NCBI GenBank assembly: GCA_964431735.1
Contig: CAYSLJ010000139.1
Location: 1-18,153 of the forward strand
From: CALARM01 sp964431735
GTDB taxonomy: Bacteria > Vulcanimicrobiota > SpSt-956 > JAKJGF01
DNA length: 18,153 nt
Direction: 5' to 3'
Position 1 is the stretch's first letter, and each line of letters starts with the position of its first letter. The position numbers and the translations under genes were made by a program. Under the pieces are notes generated by a model that made no database searches, had not been told where the DNA came from, and saw only the letters and a list, made by a program, of their open reading frames with translations. Positions 7,524 to 15,053 of this stretch are shown piece by piece.

Positions 7524-7772
7524 CTGAGTACCGCAACAGGTAAATTGGTACCCAAAAAAATATGGCATACACTCCTGTCTCTGGCCGGGCTCTGGAGGAA
7601 AAGATATGCCGTATTAAAAGAGAGTTGTAAATGCTATAGATGCAAAATATTAACAGTCTGTAAAATCAGTTTGCCACACAATAGGATCATATCTTTTCCG
7701 GAAGAGTCCGGACAGGGACAGGTTTTAGAAATGGGTATGAACTTATCTGGAGCGGTACTGAGAGTTGAGAAT
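7524..7772. repeat. ~250-bp imperfect palindromic element, copy A
   Basis: The left arm (7524-7605) is repeated in reverse complement as the right arm (7691-7772). The outer 30 bp match at about 23 positions and the inner 32 bp at about 26, with an 85-nt centre. The left arm occurs again in direct orientation at 18071-18153 with roughly seven substitutions and one inserted base, so this is a dispersed element. Within the left arm, AATATGGCATA (7559-7569) can pair with TATGCCGTATT (7604-7614), which gives an alternative local hairpin. It may be a MITE-like mobile remnant or a structured leader RNA; the sequence alone does not decide. No terminal direct repeats were recognised. Confidence 0.7.
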
Positions 7773-7806
7773 ATAATGAATTACACATAAGAAGGAGATT
7801 GATGCT

Positions 7807-10494
7807 ATGGACGAAATAAAATCATTAAAAGAAAACTGGCATGGTGAAACAATTGAACAGGTTTTATCTCATTTTAAAACTGATATAAACGGCCTTCCCG
7901 AAAAAGAAGCACGAGAACGTCTTCACGAATTCGGAACAAATGAACTGGAGGACAGAAAAAAAGAGTCTATTTTTATGATGCTTCTTGAGCAGTTCAAGGA
8001 TTTCTTAATTATTGTGCTTGCAGTAGCAGCTATTATCTCCGGTATTAAAGGTGACTGGGTTGAGGCACTTACTATTATCATAATAGTGATTCTTGCAGGT
8101 CTTATGGGGTTTATTCAGGAATATCAGGCAGGAAAAGCTATTGAAAAACTCAAAAAAATGGCTGCTCCTAACGCTACTGTAATAAGAGGAGGAGAAGAAA
8201 CTATCATACCTTCACGGGAGATTGTACCGGGAGATATATGTTTGATTAAAACAGGAGATATGATACCGGCAGATGCAAGGCTTATAGAATCAACAAATCT
8301 TAAAATAAACGAAGCATCTCTTACGGGAGAATCGATTGCCGTAGAAAAATCTACTGAGCATGTGGAAAATAAAGAGACATCCCTTGGAGACAGGAAAAAT
8401 ATGGTTTATACGGGTACAAGCGCAACTTACGGTAGAGGTAAAGCTGTTGTTGTTGCAACAGGTATGAATACGGAATTCGGAAGGATTGCAGGACTCCTTC
8501 AGAGTACTCAATCAAGGAAAACTCCTCTTCAAAATAATCTGGATCAACTAGGAAAACAGCTGGGTATATTTTCTTTAATTCTTGCCGCTATTATTGCTGC
8601 TTTTGGTGTTATAATGGGCAAAGAGATACAGAAGATGTTTATATGGGGAGTTGCCCTTGCAGTGGCCGTTATTCCTGAAGCACTTCCCGCTGTTGTTACC
8701 ATAAGCCTTGCCCTTGGTGTAAGAAGGCTTGTAAAGAGGAGGGCTCTTATAAGATCACTTCCTTCTGTTGAAACACTGGGTGCTACTACTGTAATATGCA
8801 GTGATAAAACAGGAACTCTTACACAGGATGCCATGACTGTAAGAAAGATTTATTGCGGCGGCCAGGTAATAACTGTGACCGGAACAGGATATAATCCGAC
8901 GGGAGATTTTTCTACAGGAGAAAAAAAGATTATTCCCGATGATGATCTGAAAAAACTTCTTGAAATAGGTGTTCTGTGTAATGATACACACTTAAAACAG
9001 GAAGAAGGTGAATGGAAAATAATAGGAGATCCTACAGAAGGTGCCCTTGTTGTAATAGCCTGTAAGGGAGGTATAAATTCTGACGAAATAAGAAAAGAAA
9101 TACCCAGAACAGGAGAAATACCTTTTTCATCGGAAACAAAAAAAATGACAACATCCCACAGATTCCCTGACGGTGAATATGCCTTCACAAAAGGTGCTCC
9201 GGAGATTATTATAGATAACTGTAATTTTATGTATCAGAAGGGGCAAATAGTACCTTTGAAAGAAAATGACAGAAAAGAGATTTTAATGGCAGGCAGAACA
9301 TTCGGTGAAGATGCACTCAGAGTTCTGGCTCTTTCCTTCAAGAAGATTTCTTCCGAAGATACACTTGAACATTCACAGAAAGACATGGTATTTGCAGGAC
9401 TTGCAGGTATGATAGATCCTCCCAGACCTGAAGTGAGAGATGCAATAAAGGTCTGTGAACATGCCGGTATAAAACCTGTCATGATAACAGGTGATCATAA
9501 AATCACTGCTGTTGCAGTGGCAAAAGAACTGGGTCTTATGAAAAATGACAGAGCCCTTACAGGTGTGGAACTGGATAAACTCTCCGATGAAGAATTTGAC
9601 AGGACAGTTGAAGATACACAGGTTTATGCCAGAATTTCACCTTCTCATAAACTTCGTATTGTAAATGCCTTTATGAATAAAGGTCATGTTGTTGCCATGA
9701 CAGGAGACGGAGTTAACGATGCTCCTGCACTTAAAAAAGCCGATATAGGTGTAGCAATGGGTATTACAGGGACGGATGTAAGCAAGGAAGCATCTGATAT
9801 GATCCTTACAGATGATAATTTTGCCTCTATTGTTTCTGCTGTGGAAGAAGGAAGAAGTATCTTTGAAAATATAAGAAAATATCTGGTTTTTTTACTGAGC
9901 GGAAATATGGGAACAGTATTTGCCATGATAATCTCCATTCTCCTGTTCAGAGATTTTCCTCTTGTGGCTGTTCAGATTTTATTTATCAATTTTATTATGG
10001 ACGGTCTTATGGCTATTGCCCTGGGAGTAGAACCTCCGGAACATGGAATTATGGAGAGGCCTCCCAGAAATCTGAAAGAAGGGATTTTAAATAAGAAATC
10101 TCTCCTTTATATAGGAGCAGTGGGATTATGGATGTCTCTGGCCACTATAGGAGTTTATCGTTATGCCATAGTCTCTCCCGTGGTAGATGATGATCTGGCC
10201 AAAACAATGTTTTTTGTTACTTTAATAGTAGCCCGTCTTTTCAATGGTTTTAATTGCAGATCCTTAAATGAATCTATTTTTACTACAGGTCTCACAGGTA
10301 ATAAATGGCTGATTATAAGTGCAGGTGTGGCAATGGGTCTTACCTTTATAGTTCTCTATTATCATCTTTTTCATGAACCATTTGAGACAAAACCCCTTGA
10401 TACATATCAATGGGGTATAGTAGTGTCCTTTGCCTTTACGGTAATGTTATTCGGAGAGATTATAAAATTTATATCCAGGAAGATTTTTTCATGA
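7807..10494 (+). CDS. P-type cation ATPase, probable Ca2+ exporter
   Basis: This 895-residue P2-type ATPase pumps a cation, probably Ca2+, out across the inner membrane using ATP. In order it shows a cation-ATPase N-terminal domain (10-60), TM1-2, the actuator loop with TGES (Glu175), TM3-4 with IPEALP (289-294), the phosphorylation motif SDKTGTLT (Asp333), the nucleotide-binding KGAPE, the hinge motifs TGDHKITA and TGDGVNDAPA, and six C-terminal membrane segments. Metal ligands can be compared with SERCA: Glu291 (E309), Asn700 (N768), Asn728 (N796) and Asp732 (D800) are present, but the E771 position is Thr703 and the T799 position is Met731. The NFIMDG motif resembles the NLIMD of plasma-membrane pumps, so a single Ca2+ site is likely. 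The start is ATG 7807 with GAAGGAG at 7791-7797; an out-of-frame ATG lies at 7802. The CstA gene follows after 43 nt. Confidence 0.95.
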   Translation: MDEIKSLKENWHGETIEQVLSHFKTDINGLPEKEARERLHEFGTNELEDRKKESIFMMLLEQFKDFLIIVLAVAAIISGIKGDWVEALTIIIIVILAGLMGFIQEYQAGKAIEKLKKMAAPNATVIRGGEETIIPSREIVPGDICLIKTGDMIPADARLIESTNLKINEASLTGESIAVEKSTEHVENKETSLGDRKNMVYTGTSATYGRGKAVVVATGMNTEFGRIAGLLQSTQSRKTPLQNNLDQLGKQLGIFSLILAAIIAAFGVIMGKEIQKMFIWGVALAVAVIPEALPAVVTISLALGVRRLVKRRALIRSLPSVETLGATTVICSDKTGTLTQDAMTVRKIYCGGQVITVTGTGYNPTGDFSTGEKKIIPDDDLKKLLEIGVLCNDTHLKQEEGEWKIIGDPTEGALVVIACKGGINSDEIRKEIPRTGEIPFSSETKKMTTSHRFPDGEYAFTKGAPEIIIDNCNFMYQKGQIVPLKENDRKEILMAGRTFGEDALRVLALSFKKISSEDTLEHSQKDMVFAGLAGMIDPPRPEVRDAIKVCEHAGIKPVMITGDHKITAVAVAKELGLMKNDRALTGVELDKLSDEEFDRTVEDTQVYARISPSHKLRIVNAFMNKGHVVAMTGDGVNDAPALKKADIGVAMGITGTDVSKEASDMILTDDNFASIVSAVEEGRSIFENIRKYLVFLLSGNMGTVFAMIISILLFRDFPLVAVQILFINFIMDGLMAIALGVEPPEHGIMERPPRNLKEGILNKKSLLYIGAVGLWMSLATIGVYRYAIVSPVVDDDLAKTMFFVTLIVARLFNGFNCRSLNESIFTTGLTGNKWLIISAGVAMGLTFIVLYYHLFHEPFETKPLDTYQWGIVVSFAFTVMLFGEIIKFISRKIFS

Positions 10495-10537
10495 TATTGT
10501 TATAGTATATTTTTTAACTCAGGAGTCTGTAAACATT

Positions 10538-12337
10538 ATGAACGCTTTACCTGTAATTATCGGTTCTTTATGTATCTTTGTTCTTGGCTACAGATTTTAT
10601 GGGAGTTTTATAGCAGCAAAAGTGTTGGTACTGAACGATAAAAGACGTACACCTTCCCATATTCTTAATGACGGTCAGAATTATTTCCCAACTAACAAAT
10701 GGGTTCTTTTCGGCCATCATTTTGCTGCCATAGCAGGGGCGGGACCTCTCATAGGGCCTGTTCTTGCAGCGCAATTCGGCTATCTTCCCGGCTTACTGTG
10801 GATACTTATCGGTTCCGTTCTGGCAGGAGCAGTGCATGATCTGGTTGTTTTAGTTGCCTCTATAAGACATAAAGGTAAATCTCTGGCGGAGATAGCACGT
10901 GAAGAAGTTGGAGCAGTGTCAGGTATTACTACTGCTATTGCCGTTATATTTATCATTGTTATAGCCCTTGCAGGCCTTGGCCTTGCCGTGGTAAATTCCC
11001 TGAGGGAAAGTTCGTGGGGAGTATTTACTATTGGCTGTTCAGTTCCTATAGCTTTATTTATGGGCCTTTATATGTATCGTTTCAGAAAAGGTAAAATAAA
11101 GGAAGCCACTGTAATAGGCGTTACCTGTCTTCTTCTTGCTGTCATATTCGGCAAATATATCCCTGAAAGCCCTCTGAAAGCTATATTTACTATGGATAAA
11201 AACGGTGTGACTCTTGCTATAGTATTATACGGATTCATAGCTTCCGTTTTACCTGTATGGATGCTTCTCTGTCCGAGAGATTATCTGAGCACTTATATGA
11301 AACTCGGCACTATAGCTTTTCTTACTATCGGTATCATAATAGTTCACCCGAATCTTGAGATACCGGCTGTAACACAGTATATCCACGGTGGAGGCCCCAT
11401 AATCCCCGGCCATGTATTTCCTTTTGTCTGTATAACAATAGCCTGTGGTGCCATATCAGGTTTTCATTCCCTTATAGGAAGCGGAACAACACCTAAGATG
11501 ATAGGTAAAGAATCTGATGCTCTCTTTATAGGTTACGGAGCAATGATTGCAGAGGCTTTTGTTTCCCTTACCGCTCTTATTGCTGCATGTGCCCTTGTGC
11601 CTGCAGATTATTTTGCCATAAATGTTTCTCCTGAAAAGTTTGCCACTCTCGGACTTACTCCTGTTCATCTCAACCAGTTGTCGGCAGAAGTAGGAGAAAA
11701 TATTGCAGGAAGGCCGGGTGGAGCAGTATCTCTGGCAGTCGGTATGGCACAGATTTTTTCGGCAATTCCGGGCCTCTACGGCTTTATGAGTTACTGGTAT
11801 CATTTTGCCATTATGTTTGAAGCTCTCTTTATTCTTACTACAATAGATACCGGTACAAGAGTTGCCAGATTTCTCTTTCAGGAAGCTTTCGGTAAAATCT
11901 ATAGTCCTTTCAGTAAAACCGACTGGATGCCGGGAACGATAATATGCAGTGCTCTGGTTGTATTGAGCTGGGGCTATTTTATTTATACAGGTAATATATC
12001 AACCATATGGCCTATGTTCGGTATTGCGAATCAGTTACTTTCCGCCATAGCACTCTGTATAGGAACGACTATAATAATAAAACTCGGAAAAGCCAGATAT
12101 ATGGTTATAACACTCGTGCCTATGATATTTATGTGTATCACTACAATATCTGCAGGTTATCTCAGTATAAGGGATAATTTTCTTCCCTTACACAGTTATC
12201 TGAATATTTTCCTTACTGTTATAATGATCGTTGCTCTCTGTATTATAATAATTGATTCTATTATAAAATGGGCAGGATTTTTATCTGGATCTCAGGAAAA
12301 TACTCTTGCAGTCGAGACAGTTGATGAAAAGGTATGA
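10538..12337 (+). CDS. cstA: CstA-family carbon starvation / pyruvate transporter
   Basis: This is a large polytopic membrane protein of 599 residues, about 15-16 hydrophobic segments, belonging to the CstA/BtsT family. Members import pyruvate or peptides when carbon is scarce. Recognisable family sequence includes TPSHILNDG, NYFPTNKWVLFGHHF and AGAGPLIGPVLAAQFGY near the N-terminus (about 38-85), and TIDTGTRVARFLFQEAFG in the C-terminal half. It is shorter than E. coli CstA (701), mainly in the C-terminal part, but otherwise complete. The start ATG 10538 has AGGAG at 10521-10525 (12-nt spacer). The stop overlaps the next start (ATGA), which implies translational coupling to the ECF S component. 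Its position after a Ca2+ pump suggests a transport-rich operon. The exact substrate cannot be read from sequence. Confidence 0.95.
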   Translation: MNALPVIIGSLCIFVLGYRFYGSFIAAKVLVLNDKRRTPSHILNDGQNYFPTNKWVLFGHHFAAIAGAGPLIGPVLAAQFGYLPGLLWILIGSVLAGAVHDLVVLVASIRHKGKSLAEIAREEVGAVSGITTAIAVIFIIVIALAGLGLAVVNSLRESSWGVFTIGCSVPIALFMGLYMYRFRKGKIKEATVIGVTCLLLAVIFGKYIPESPLKAIFTMDKNGVTLAIVLYGFIASVLPVWMLLCPRDYLSTYMKLGTIAFLTIGIIIVHPNLEIPAVTQYIHGGGPIIPGHVFPFVCITIACGAISGFHSLIGSGTTPKMIGKESDALFIGYGAMIAEAFVSLTALIAACALVPADYFAINVSPEKFATLGLTPVHLNQLSAEVGENIAGRPGGAVSLAVGMAQIFSAIPGLYGFMSYWYHFAIMFEALFILTTIDTGTRVARFLFQEAFGKIYSPFSKTDWMPGTIICSALVVLSWGYFIYTGNISTIWPMFGIANQLLSAIALCIGTTIIIKLGKARYMVITLVPMIFMCITTISAGYLSIRDNFLPLHSYLNIFLTVIMIVALCIIIIDSIIKWAGFLSGSQENTLAVETVDEKV

Positions 12338-12840
12338 TGAAAACCAGAGAGATTGTTCTTACAGGTTTATTTATAGCTCTGGCCATACTGTTACCTTCTT
12401 TCTTTCATGTTATCGGCCTGGGAAAAACGTTTCTACCAATGCATATACCTGTACTTATGGCAGGACTTTCAACAGGCAGTGTTTCCGGGCTTATAGCAGG
12501 TACGCTGTCTCCCATGTTAAGTTCTCTTTTAACGGGTATGCCGCCTTTCCCTTTTGTTATAGCCATGATATTTGAACTCGGTGTCTATGGATATATGGCA
12601 GGATATTTTGTTAAAAGGTTAAATATATATCTGACTGTACTGCTCTCAATGGTATGTTCCAGAGTGGCCTATGGTATTATATATTTTCTTATATTACCTT
12701 TATTCGGCATAAAGGTTTCTATGGGATATTTATTGACAGGTGTTCTTTTAGCTTCTTTACCGGGTATAATATGTCAGTTTGCTCTTATGCCTGTATTTGT
12801 AACTGTTCAAAAGGCATGTAATAAGAATCTGATATTGTGA
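12334..12840 (+). CDS. ECF transporter S component (substrate-binding)
   Basis: This 168-residue hydrophobic protein has five to six membrane segments and the short loops typical of energy-coupling-factor S components, which bind a vitamin or metal and deliver it to an EcfA-EcfT module. The stretch MHIPVLMAGLSTG followed by LIAGTLSPMLSSLLTGMP is characteristic of the family, close to FolT/PanT-type members. The ligand cannot be assigned. No EcfA or EcfT gene is in the window, so it would share a module encoded elsewhere. Two adjacent ATGs exist at 12334 and 12337. AAAAGG at 12327-12332 is only 1 nt from the first and 4 nt from the second, so 12337 may be the true start. It overlaps the CstA stop and ends 11 nt before the methyltransferase start. 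Confidence 0.85.
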   Translation: MMKTREIVLTGLFIALAILLPSFFHVIGLGKTFLPMHIPVLMAGLSTGSVSGLIAGTLSPMLSSLLTGMPPFPFVIAMIFELGVYGYMAGYFVKRLNIYLTVLLSMVCSRVAYGIIYFLILPLFGIKVSMGYLLTGVLLASLPGIICQFALMPVFVTVQKACNKNLIL

Positions 12841-12851
12841 GGTTTTTGCAT

Positions 12852-13433
12852 ATGAGAAAATTTTTTAATGAACAGGCGGAAAATTGGGATAATATAGCAT
12901 TTCACGATCCTTTAAAACTGGATGTAATTTTAGAAAATCTTGATGTAAAACCGGATCATACTGTCCTGGATGTAGGAAGTGGAACAGGTGTTCTTCTGGA
13001 AAGAATTTTGCAGAATACCGGGAGTAAAGGACAGGTTATAGCTATGGATATATCGGAAAATATGCTCACCATATCCAGAAAAAAACATTCATCTTCAGGG
13101 ATTTTATATGTTCAGGGTATGGCAGAACATATGGCTCTTGCAGATGGAGTATGCCACAGGGTGATATGTTATTCCGTATTTCCGCATTTTAAAGAACCTG
13201 CTCATACCCTTGCTGAAATAAGAAGAATTTTGTATACCCGTGGAATTCTTGTGATTGCCCATTCACAGGGAAGGGATAAAATAAATGACATACATAAGAA
13301 AATAGATGGTCCTGTGAATGGAGACCATCTTCCTGACAGGGAAGAAATGTGTCTTTTACTGGAAAAGGAACATTTTGCAGTAAAAAATATAATAGATAAC
13401 AGTGAAATTTACTGTTATGTGGCAGTTAAATGA
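12852..13433 (+). CDS. Class I SAM-dependent methyltransferase
   Basis: A 193-residue cytoplasmic methyltransferase with the Rossmann core. It has motif I VLDVGSGTG (38-46), an acidic residue after strand 2 (Asp66 in VIAMD), and a post-II region with the small-molecule type ICYSVFPHF and RILYTRGILVI. The opening RKFFNEQAENWD is common in UbiE/COQ5-like enzymes and does not name the substrate. The ATG at 12852 is preferred because GAGG at 12839-12842 lies 9 nt upstream; an in-frame GTG at 12837 overlaps the previous stop and adds five residues. Placement right after an ECF S component suggests modification of the imported compound or its derivative, which is inference only. Confidence 0.88.
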   Translation: MRKFFNEQAENWDNIAFHDPLKLDVILENLDVKPDHTVLDVGSGTGVLLERILQNTGSKGQVIAMDISENMLTISRKKHSSSGILYVQGMAEHMALADGVCHRVICYSVFPHFKEPAHTLAEIRRILYTRGILVIAHSQGRDKINDIHKKIDGPVNGDHLPDREEMCLLLEKEHFAVKNIIDNSEIYCYVAVK

Positions 13434-13463
13434 GAATTTTTATAAATTAATCCGCCTGATATA

Positions 13464-13519
13464 GTAAGTCGTGAGTTGTGAAGAGTGAGTCGTGAAAAGT
13501 GAAGGGTGAAGAGTGATGT
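13464..13519 (+). repeat. GTRANNN heptad array (8 perfect-phase units)
   Basis: Eight consecutive 7-bp units have an invariant GT-R-A start and free last three bases, with no slip. It is the clearest evidence of a 7-bp period in the window, as the constant and variable positions alternate strictly. The reverse-oriented array follows at 13525, so the two can pair through GTGA and TCAC. Confidence 0.8.
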
Positions 13520-13524
13520 ACCTG

Positions 13525-13610
13525 TCACGTTTCATAGCTCACGCATCAATTACGCGTTACGCGTCACGATTATAACGCGTCACGATTATAATGCGTCACG
13601 CATTACGCAT
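13525..13610 (-). repeat. Reverse heptad array with 16-bp tandem repeat
   Basis: Units TCACGTT, TCATAGC and TCACGCA are followed by TTACGCG and TCACGAT units. A 16-bp unit, ACGCGTCACGATTATA, is repeated exactly at 13559-13574 and 13575-13590, with a partial third copy at 13591-13600. The array ends 1 nt before the ribosome binding site of the next gene (13612-13620), so it forms the leader. Confidence 0.75.
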
Positions 13611-13627
13611 CAAAGGAGGTTTTAATT

Positions 13628-14338
13628 TTGACCAAAATTACCGCTATAATAATCATGATAGTGGCAGCTTTAGCAGCCATATTCTGTCTCTTATTTAAAA
13701 TAAAAATCAATCCATCCCTTTCAGACAGAAAAAGCCTGAAGTCTAAATTTTTTGTAGCTCTTTCTATTATGATGGCTTTTTTTGCCGGTTTTTTTACTTC
13801 ATGTAAAACCCAGGAACAGGCAATTGCAGGGAATACCACTCCCACAGAATTATTTGTATCTGAAAAGACTGTCACTCCAGGAACTGTTTCTACACCTTTT
13901 GGAAGTCCTGGAGATGAAAGAACACCTCCTGCCCCTACCTGCTATGTAGTTGTACCACCTGTCTATACTCCTCCTGTCAATCCGAATACTATTTTACCGA
14001 CCTGTTATACTGTAGTTCCGCAGATTACACCTGCAAAAAAAATTGAAGGTAAAGATGTTCCCCTTGTTACATGTTATAAACCTTTTATATTGCCAACTTC
14101 TACAAATACTCCGGCTATTCCGGCCTGTTATATGCCTATTCCTCCCACACCTTCAGCTACCCCTTCTCTTCGTACATGCTATGTTCCTATGCCGGAACCT
14201 ACTTCTTATAAAAATGACAGTTCTCTAATCGATAGTAAACTGGCCCTTATTGAAGAAATTTCAAAAAAGAATACTGTAAAAGAAGAAATATTAAATAGAG
14301 TAAAGAAAAATATGTTAAATCAGAAGTTTGATGTTTGA
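13628..14338 (+). CDS. Membrane-anchored Pro/Thr-rich Cys-Tyr repeat protein
   Basis: I do not recognise this family. The 236-residue protein starts with TTG, supported by a near-perfect AAAGGAGGT at 13612-13620, 7 nt upstream. Residues 5-26 form a hydrophobic segment and 42-58 a second one ending in FFTSC, a near-lipobox with Cys59, so it may be a lipoprotein or twice-spanning anchor. Residues 60-200 are rich in Pro and Thr and carry five Cys-Tyr dipeptides at C105, C126, C149, C167 and C184, spaced 17-23 residues apart, in the pattern P/T-x-CY-x-x-x-P. A charged helical tail follows (about 205-236). Such a repeat layout could serve disulfide cross-links, metal ligands or peptide modification, but no modifying enzyme is nearby. 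It is convergent with the orphan OrfA. Confidence 0.75.
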   Translation: MTKITAIIIMIVAALAAIFCLLFKIKINPSLSDRKSLKSKFFVALSIMMAFFAGFFTSCKTQEQAIAGNTTPTELFVSEKTVTPGTVSTPFGSPGDERTPPAPTCYVVVPPVYTPPVNPNTILPTCYTVVPQITPAKKIEGKDVPLVTCYKPFILPTSTNTPAIPACYMPIPPTPSATPSLRTCYVPMPEPTSYKNDSSLIDSKLALIEEISKKNTVKEEILNRVKKNMLNQKFDV

Positions 14339-14387
14339 TGGGATGTCAAACCCGGTAATAAAATTAATTAATTTTCCGGAGGATTTG

Positions 14388-14852
14388 TTATCTGTATTTT
14401 TCAGAAGCTCTTAATTTTGCAATGATTTTCTTTTGAGTTTCTATGATGAAATTGGCTTTTTCCAGTTCTATTTTGAATTCCTTATTTTTTTCTTCCAGTT
14501 TCTCTATTCTTTTTTCGAGGCATCTTTTGATTTTTTCAGTTTCTCTGTAAAATTCCATTTCCACTGCATCTATTCTTTTTTCCACCGTATACTTTCTGTT
14601 CTCTTCCTGTTTCTCTTTATTTCCCAGTTCTCCTTTTTCTCTCAGCCAGTACCATGTGGCCAGATGGGATGAAAAAAGTCCTTCTCTGCGTAATAATGCT
14701 CCCAGTTCTCCCGGGTGACTTAATGATTCTGCTTCTTTGAGTATATTCAGTTTGTATTCTGATGTATATTGCTTTATTCCCGGCCGAACTGACACTTCTT
14801 CCGTTGGTACATTACAGTCATTATCTTTACCTGTTTTTTTTTTGCAGGACAT
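14388..14852 (-). CDS. Orphan IS3-type transposase OrfA
   Basis: This 154-residue protein matches IS3-family OrfA. Residues about 28-70 resemble the helix-turn-helix, with YTSEYKLNILKEAES, GELGALLRREGLFSSHLATW as the recognition region, and then a long coiled coil (about 95-150) ending in EKANFIIETQKKIIAKL, which serves for dimerisation. In complete elements OrfB, the DDE catalytic half, lies directly downstream and is joined by frameshift. Here the downstream side is occupied by the Cys-Tyr protein gene on the other strand, with no DDE domain. It is therefore a remnant or a domesticated DNA-binding protein. It keeps a good ribosome binding site (AAGGAGAGG at 14858-14866, minus strand) and an intact frame, which suggests it is still expressed. 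I saw no terminal inverted repeats. Confidence 0.8.
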   Translation of the reverse strand: MSCKKKTGKDNDCNVPTEEVSVRPGIKQYTSEYKLNILKEAESLSHPGELGALLRREGLFSSHLATWYWLREKGELGNKEKQEENRKYTVEKRIDAVEMEFYRETEKIKRCLEKRIEKLEEKNKEFKIELEKANFIIETQKKIIAKLRASEKYR

Positions 14853-15053
14853 TGTTACCTCTCCTTCCTGTTCCTACAGAGAAAGATTTCCTTTTGCCAG
14901 ATTTATATTACTATACAGTCATGTGTCATTCAAGTTCCAGATATGTTCCTGAAATGAATTCTTTTCATTAAGAAAAGAAAGGATTTTTCTGTCTTAATGT
15001 TGAAAATTATTATCAAACTCATATGTATAAATAATAATAATCTGGAGGAACCT

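Larger units (their letters stand above)
7114..7806. other. Long spacer before the ATPase gene
   Basis: Nearly 700 nt with no credible gene; a short reading frame in 7545-7790 lies inside the palindromic element. It holds a weak inverted repeat just after the Kelch gene (AATTTTCAT at 7128-7136 with ATGAAAATT at 7164-7172), a heptad array (7232-7256), a promoter (7484-7511), a ~250-bp palindromic element (7524-7772) and the ATPase ribosome binding site. Confidence 0.7.

Noticed and set aside
7524..7772. Known riboswitch (Mn2+ yybP-ykoY or NiCo type) before the P-type ATPase
   Set aside because: A GGACAGG-like stretch was noticed near 7710-7722, but the rest of the known consensus is not visible, and the element also occurs elsewhere as a dispersed repeat.
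7545..7790. Possible 81-residue small protein
   Set aside because: It starts and ends inside the palindromic element, has no ribosome binding site, and its composition follows the inverted-repeat arms.
14333..14351. Terminator after the Cys-Tyr gene
   Set aside because: Arms GTTTGA and TCAAAC are short, AT-rich and without a T-run, so support is too weak to list.
14388..14852. Complete IS3 insertion sequence
   Set aside because: No OrfB reading frame with a DDE domain follows and no terminal inverted repeats were found in the flanks.
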